Assembly: GCA_021781095.1 (NCBI GenBank)
Contig: JAJXXM010000295.1
Location: 1 to 13,049 of the forward strand
Reading direction: 5' to 3'
DNA from: a bacterium
Lineage (GTDB): Bacteria > Eremiobacterota > Eremiobacteria > Baltobacterales > Baltobacteraceae
DNA length: 13,049 bases
The translations under genes and the position numbers were made by a program. Numbering within the stretch: the stretch's first letter is position 1; every line of letters begins with the position of its first letter. Positions 13,029 to 13,049 of this stretch are shown in pieces. Below the pieces are notes generated by a model. That model had not been told where the DNA came from. It was given only the letters and a program-made list of their open reading frames with translations, and did no database searches.

Positions 13029-13049
13029 ACGAGAACACGCTACGGAACT
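13029..13049 (+). repeat. Inverted copy of an internal orfA segment at the window edge
   Basis: The last 21 bases are the exact reverse complement of 12823-12843, the orfA segment encoding ENTLRN. The match runs to the end of the window and may continue. It starts 12 bp outside the IS right end and does not begin with an IS terminus, so it is a truncated second copy in opposite orientation. Confidence 0.7.

Noticed and set aside
1..13049. CRISPR array, rRNA operon or complete tRNA
   Set aside because: No regularly spaced repeats, no rRNA-like sequence and no complete cloverleaf were seen on either strand.

Overview
The window reads as a high-GC bacterial chromosome carrying the left part of an integrated element. 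A secretin with a signal peptide and a lipobox lipoprotein point to a diderm (outer-membrane) bacterium. The codon style, with many GCG, CGC and GAC/GAT codons, and a Gly-rich lipoprotein with a Thr/Pro linker would fit a soil lineage such as Eremiobacterota, but nothing here fixes the taxon.

Region 1 (1-7100) looks like ordinary chromosome. In order it holds: the 3' part of an SDR/DUF2867-type NAD(P)-binding protein; a secretin followed 14 bp later by a small exported protein of unknown function; a GT1-type glycosyltransferase; a YHYH-domain lipoprotein with a tandem-repeat linker; a patatin-like phospholipase translationally coupled to a 68-residue membrane protein resembling NrtS; and, convergent with these, a small polytopic membrane protein. 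The last gene has a promoter and an operator-like palindrome upstream. Next to it lies a headless remnant of a TetR-type regulator (7357-7722).

Region 2 (about 7800 to the right edge) looks like an integrated and IS-battered island. Its left border is marked by a minus-strand tRNA 3' end (T-loop to CCA, 7826-7848) with its own terminator hairpin. There is no matching 5' half, which is what a displaced attachment-site copy looks like. Inside lie an IS3-family element (8196-9448) with an orfA/orfB overlap and a G_GGA_AAA slippery site, a three-gene minus-strand operon (11472 to 9513), and a second IS3-family element of IS407 type (11807-13016). The second element has an intact orfB but a frame-disrupted orfA. 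Both insertions are flanked by amputated gene ends, and the last 21 bases of the window are an inverted copy of an internal piece of the second element.

The three-gene operon is the most interesting content. It comprises a 226-residue helical protein of unknown family, a 161-residue protein with a repeat-like helical C-terminus, and a 264-residue protein whose last 90 residues form a rhodanese domain with a plausible catalytic Cys. The genes are tightly packed, richer in A/T than the chromosomal genes, and have a plausible promoter and palindromic operator. I do not recognise the system. As intact cargo inside an otherwise decayed island it is a candidate for an undescribed accessory module, for example defence, stress or a toxin pair, but its function is not shown by the sequence.
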